Below, one piece after another: positions 53,901 through 59,900 of a stretch of DNA of 64,000 bases. The notes beneath the pieces are model-generated. The model saw only the letters and a program-made list of their open reading frames with translations. It searched no databases and was not told the DNA's origin. Where the stretch lies: NCBI GenBank assembly GCA_963693305.1, contig OY855913.1, forward strand, positions 14,129,522 to 14,193,521, in the 5' to 3' direction. The position numbers were made by a program, and so were the translations under genes. Origin of the DNA: Meandrina meandrites. Taxonomy: Eukaryota; Cnidaria; Anthozoa; Scleractinia; Meandrinidae. Positions within the stretch are counted from its first letter, which is position 1; every line of letters starts with the position of its first letter.

Positions 53901-56900
53901 AAAATGCTAATTTGGAACAAAAGATGGTACTAAACAATCATGCTGAAGCTTAACAACAAAATTAATTTGAAAACTCAACAAAGTTGCATATCAATGTTGT
54001 AGATCCCCTTGGGAAACTTTGTAATTTTCCACTGGTAAGTTTCAATCCTATAAACTTTTGAGCAGTTTTCAAGAGTTTCGGTTTTGCAGTCACAAAACGA
54101 GTTTTCAAGTTACATTTTTTAGTGAAATAAACAATTAATAATAATTTGCCACAATTAAGGATGGGATCTGTAAAAAGTGTGCAAACATGGGCAAAACAAA
54201 CTTATTTCCCTTCATTTGGATACAAACAGGTTACAATATTTGCTGTAGAGACGTTGTCTGGATGCTTTAACATTATTGCTTTGTTGTTGATATTCTTGGC
54301 AAGATCTGGCCAGATTCTCGGCAAGTTTTTGACCATCAAGATTTTAATATCGTGGCAAGCCAAGATTCTTGGCAAGGTAACATCTTGGTGGCCAAAAGCC
54401 TGCCAAGATTCTCACCATGATTAGCGAGGTCTCAATATTGAATGGGAATTCTCATCATTAAACAGTACCTTAGATGTGAGTCTCAGTCTACTCCATTCAC
54501 ATAGCTTGTAAGAATGTGTGTTTTTAACATTTACTCCTATAGTTGAGATAACAAAAAGAAAAGAAAACAAATAGTTGGCTAAACAATGGTAATTGCATTC
54601 AATATTATTGTCATGAGCATAGCACAAAGAACACTGGATATTATAACAACCAAGCTACAGGATGCATCCTGAATACTGCTATGACCTGCCACCTCTCACA
54701 CCTTAGGCAAGAGTCTCAAGCCTAGAGACCAATTTCTCATGTCTTGCTTAACAATTTGAGCTATTAAAGCAAAAATTAATGTAAACTTGAAGCAATGTAA
54801 TTAATGTAAATGACAGTACTCCCCCTGAATTCACTCAGTTTATATGGAATTAAAGTACTCTTAATGAGATTGTGTTTGGCAAAACACATCCTGGGACTGG
54901 GACCTTTGGACATGGTTAGATCTTTGAAAATCCTGATAAAAATCTCACACCTTTGAGATGGAAAAAGTTGGCAGGTATAATATATATAGGATCAGAAATG
55001 TCAAGTTAATGTATATTTCTAATAAAACAGATTCCAAAGTAAATATTTTGCATGAAATGGGCATGGAAAATATTGATCTGCAAAATAATATAGCAAAGTT
55101 CATAAACATACACTGGAAACAAGCTAATAAATAGCCTTCTTATGTCCTAGTTTGCCTCACATAGTATGAGGTAGATGCCTATTGCAAATGAAAAAAGTGA
55201 ATAATATTTATTACTAGGAATAATTGTAGATTGTGTTGTTTGTTCGAAATGCTTGCCATTGAAGACCAACATGCTACTTGTAACTTGCTGGTTAACGGTC
55301 GAATGAAAAAGCATGGCCCATGGTGAACAATCAAGCAAAAAAGCACATAGACTACAAGCTATGAGCCTGCAATCTGTTCTCATCAACAAATGTAATTTCA
55401 CTGTGGGCGTAAATCCCAATTTCTGGCAGAGAACAATTACCACATGAGATCAAGGCTACATGTGCCAGTCAAAGATGGCAACAAATCCTGAAATGGAAAC
55501 AATACTTGCAGGACATCATAAACCCTGTGGGTAAAAGGACTTAATGAATAGTATGCATTCACAATTAATTACCTGTTATCTGTACACTTAAATCACAGTG
55601 AGTGCCATCCTGTGGGCTCTCATCTGTTCCTTCATGGGAATGCAAATGAGAGACTATTTGGTTCACTCCCAGAACAAGTTTCCTGAAAAAAATAAAGCAA
55701 ATACTAGTTGAATTATTTAAAGCATCATCTCAACTTATTTGTTCTAAACACTCCATGTGTAGACAGCTGGGTTCATAGTTCAGTTTTCTTCTGCCTTCTG
55801 ATCTCATCACTTGGGGGTTTACTGTCAAGAACCTCTCTCCCTCACAGATGCTCCTTCAGTGGGGGAAAGAGACGAAAAACAAGGGGTAAGGCAGAAAAGC
55901 ATGATAAGGGGGGAGATAGGGGGAGCGCAATTCTATCCACGCTCCTTGCGTTTACTATTCACCTCTGCCCGTTTCCCAGCCCGTACAAAAAACTCCGAGT
56001 GCCAAAAGATAGTGCAGAGGTGATGTTTCATTTTTTGTATGTTTGACTCATTTCACTTTCGATAATACGTTGCAACACCAGACATTATACTAAACTTTCT
56101 TCTTTACAATTCTAAGGGGACAGACCACGAACACAATAGTAGCTCCTGTAAATATCCAATTGTTGTAACCGTTCATCAATAGGATACCTTTATAAACACG
56201 ATACCTTTATTCATTTTTAACATAACACTTTTGTTTGTCTCTTCGGCATATGTAATGTAATACTTTTAGTTTTTTTCTTTCTGTTTTGTTGTTACTCATA
56301 ATTTTAACTATTAAATTAGATAGCAATTCAGAAAAATTTGCCCAGCGATCTGTTCTGTGAATTCAAACTGCAGCTTGTTTAAATTAGGTTCGTAACATAC
56401 ACTTTTGAAATGCCTTGAAATTTACGCTGTTTCTGGTAGTCTAAGGTGTTAAATTTTGACCAATCAGCACAATCCATAAAGAGTTGTCTCATTTTTCCAC
56501 ATGACTGATCAATTTTAAACACAGAACACCAAAACAAAACACTCCGTCACGGAGGTCATTTCTCGAAAAGGAATTAGTGCATCAAATCAGAAAACATCTC
56601 AGGGTTTTTAAAGTGCGGTACACCTGGAGTATTTGTTTCCTAGTTGTTAAGAAATTTTTGCCAAAAATCCCGCTTCAAATTTTGCATATTTAATTACGAA
56701 AGCATTTTGTAATTAATTTACCACAGCTACATGCGATGAAAAGGCCTATTTGCAAACGCAGCATCATCAGTAGTAGTTGCTTTGCTTTAATGAAACCAGT
56801 TATGACACTGATATTATTGATTAATTGAAGCAATGTCTTTTATTCTCAGTTTATGAAATGAACCATACATGTATCACGAAGTAGACAAGTTTACATGAAG

Positions 56901-59900
56901 TACTGTCATGCCTAAGAGTTTAATTTAATTTATTTACGGTTTAATCTTGGTGTCTTGGAGTTAACAAGAATCGCACCACAACGAAAAGCACTTGACATTC
57001 GTGAGTTCAAGCACGCAAAGTTTTCTGCTCAAGGAAGAATAATACCACAACGAAAAGAAAATAATATTCTGAAACAAATATATAGTCTTTGTGTTCTTTA
57101 CATAAAAGTAACATCAATACACTCCACGTTTTTCCTAGTGCACACAGTCAGGTACTCCCCACCCCCTACCCCCTTCACACAAATAATTAATTAATTGATA
57201 TGAATTAATTATAATTGATTATCAAAGTTTACACGGTAGCGCTTTAGTGTGTTAAGCCTGGTTCACACTAGCGACATAACGACATAACGGCAAGGTCACG
57301 CAAATGCGAAAAACACTTCATGTTGCTGTTTTATGTCACCAGTGTTAAGAACATAACATAACGACATAGTAGGAACATAATGACATAAGCATAACGACAT
57401 AAGGAAAGAACTGAACTTTTCTTTATGTCGTTATGTCCATGTCATTATGTCGTTATGTCGCTAGTGTGAACCAGGCTTTAGCGTGTTAGTGTGTTAGCAG
57501 TTTAGCGGACGACAGCCCTGCACAACCACCACATTAGAGCATTTTGCACTAAAAAAAGAGGCTTCTGTGGAGGAGAGAGGTCAAGATGTCTTTGAGACCA
57601 ATGCAGTTCATTTGTAAGACTTTGTTAAATACTGACTGTATTGTTTGCAATGAAACATTTTGCAAAACAGGGAGAAAAATTATTTGTGTCAGTTGTGGCA
57701 GTTAAGACATTTCACTTTAAAGTAGACCTTTTCTCCATCTAGTTCTGCAGTTCTATGCTACTACAAGTATCATCAGTTCCAGCTTAAGCAGCACAATATT
57801 AGATGGTCACCCCTCTATATACAGGAAGTGGTCAAGGCCCTGATTACCATTTCAAACAGTTACCATTATTATTGTTTGTGACCTGAATTCAACATGCAGT
57901 CACCTTTAATTGTAAATAAAAGTTTAAGGAAACAAATTATTGGACAAACAAACTGTCACTTGACTTCACTGAAAATCTTTACACAAAGGTCTGAGAACAT
58001 TCTGCAGATTATCTAGTCATAGAGCATTTTAATGGGGGTCATATTGGTGTTTCCAAACACTCAGAATAGAAAATTATTAATAACATTGGGAAAAAGAAGT
58101 CAATTCCCAAAGGAAAGAAAAGCCATTCCTGGGGAATATGATCTGAAACACACCATACATAATCATCATGATCATTCTGTGGAACCAGTTGACATGAAGC
58201 TTGGTGGGTAAACTTGGATGTACATGTACATGTATCTCAAACAGTATGTTTTATCGAGGAAAACTTTAAGAGCTTTTTATGAAAGAGGAATATCTAAGCA
58301 TAGAATGGAATGATAGACACATCATGTAAGCAAGTTAACATAAACAATAAATCCAGTACAAGGTGTAAAGAAAATCTTCATTAAATACCTTTTTTCTTTG
58401 TTTAGGAACGTTACACTGATGACATCCACTGCAAGGTCAACACTCTAAGGAGAATACAATAAGATAAAGTTAGAGAAGTTAGATAAATTACAACAGTGCT
58501 GTCAAATATTTGCTAATAGCTCTGCAACGAAAAGCCACTGTTGCTGTTGCTGTTATTTTTACAAACACAGCAACATTAATGGAACATATAGTTGCTTTGC
58601 TTTCCAAATGCCTCTCCAAGCCCCCAACAGTATAAGTGTAATGGTGAGGATATGTTGTTGTAGGTGAAAGCATTCTTTCTTAATATGAAATGGCAGCTAA
58701 GTCATAAATTCAGCAAGTTTTTGATTATAACCACAGAGCTAATCCTCTGTTTTTCTTCCCTGCAAACTCAGAACAACCTAATTTAAAGGCTAATTCCTTA
58801 CGATTGTTTAAAAACATGTATCATGGATGGTGTGACACATGTACACATATTTCTTTCCTATTTTCCTTTTCATTTATTTACTTTTATTAATTTTCGAGCT
58901 TTTCAGGTGTGCATGTGTGTTTTTGTGTATAGGCAGCTACACCCCTGGCCATATTAAGAATTATTTCACATGAGGCGCTGTGACACCTCAAGGTCACTTA
59001 ATTGTGGTTTATCTTGGCACTATGCGACATTCATGGGAGTTAAGTGTAGATTTATCTTCTGTGCATGTGTTTAGTCCAAAGTTCCCTGTTCTAGGAAGGA
59101 TAGTACCAGAAGGAGAACAAAGGATTTTCAGAAACAAATATATAGCTTTTGTGTTCTTTGTGTAGAAGTGGCAAAGATATTGGCAATAATATATGCACAA
59201 ATACTATGCATTAGACAGCGGATTAACAAAATGTTTAACAGGAATTTACAAACAGACAGAGCAAAGGAATGAAATTGGCCCTCCTCACCAGAACAAGGAA
59301 ATGGCTTTGCCATTTTCTGAGGTACACTGTAAAAATGTTGTCACACTCCCCCCCCCCCCCCCCCTGCTATCCTGTTAAAAATAACATTATTTCCCCAAGT
59401 AATTACCCAGAGTGTTTACATGCACAGCCTTATGCAGGATTTTGCTTGGGTGGGTGTGAGCACTGGAAGAATGAGCATCTAGGGGGGATCTGGGGATATG
59501 TTTCCCCAGGAAATTTTGAAAAATCAAGTTGTTGAAGTCCACTTTTCCTGCATTCTGAGAGTAATTTTAACCCTCCCTCTGAGATTAAGCAGACCTTTGT
59601 GGCGTGTAAGGGGGTGCAGATACACCCATCACACCCCCTGCCTATGGCCCTACAGGTATTTCAAGTTTCACATTCACTTGTGAACTTTTATGATTAAACC
59701 AGTTTCAATGTTGTCCAAATTTATTTGGCACATAATACCTACAGCAAAGTGTCCTTCTCTAATTTATTTCAACTGCTTTTTAAGAGGAGTGGTTGGTGAA
59801 GGGTGTGCTCAATGGAAGAATGGTGCTCAATTAGGAAACAGGGTACGTGTTACTACTGGGAAAAGTATTTTGACTACAGCATAGTATTTACCTATTTTTC

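Noticed and set aside
55147..55443. 98-codon minus-strand frame as a BLTP2 exon
   Set aside because: Phases with exons 4 and 5 do not fit and the sequence has no family similarity; exon 4 to exon 5 join perfectly without it.
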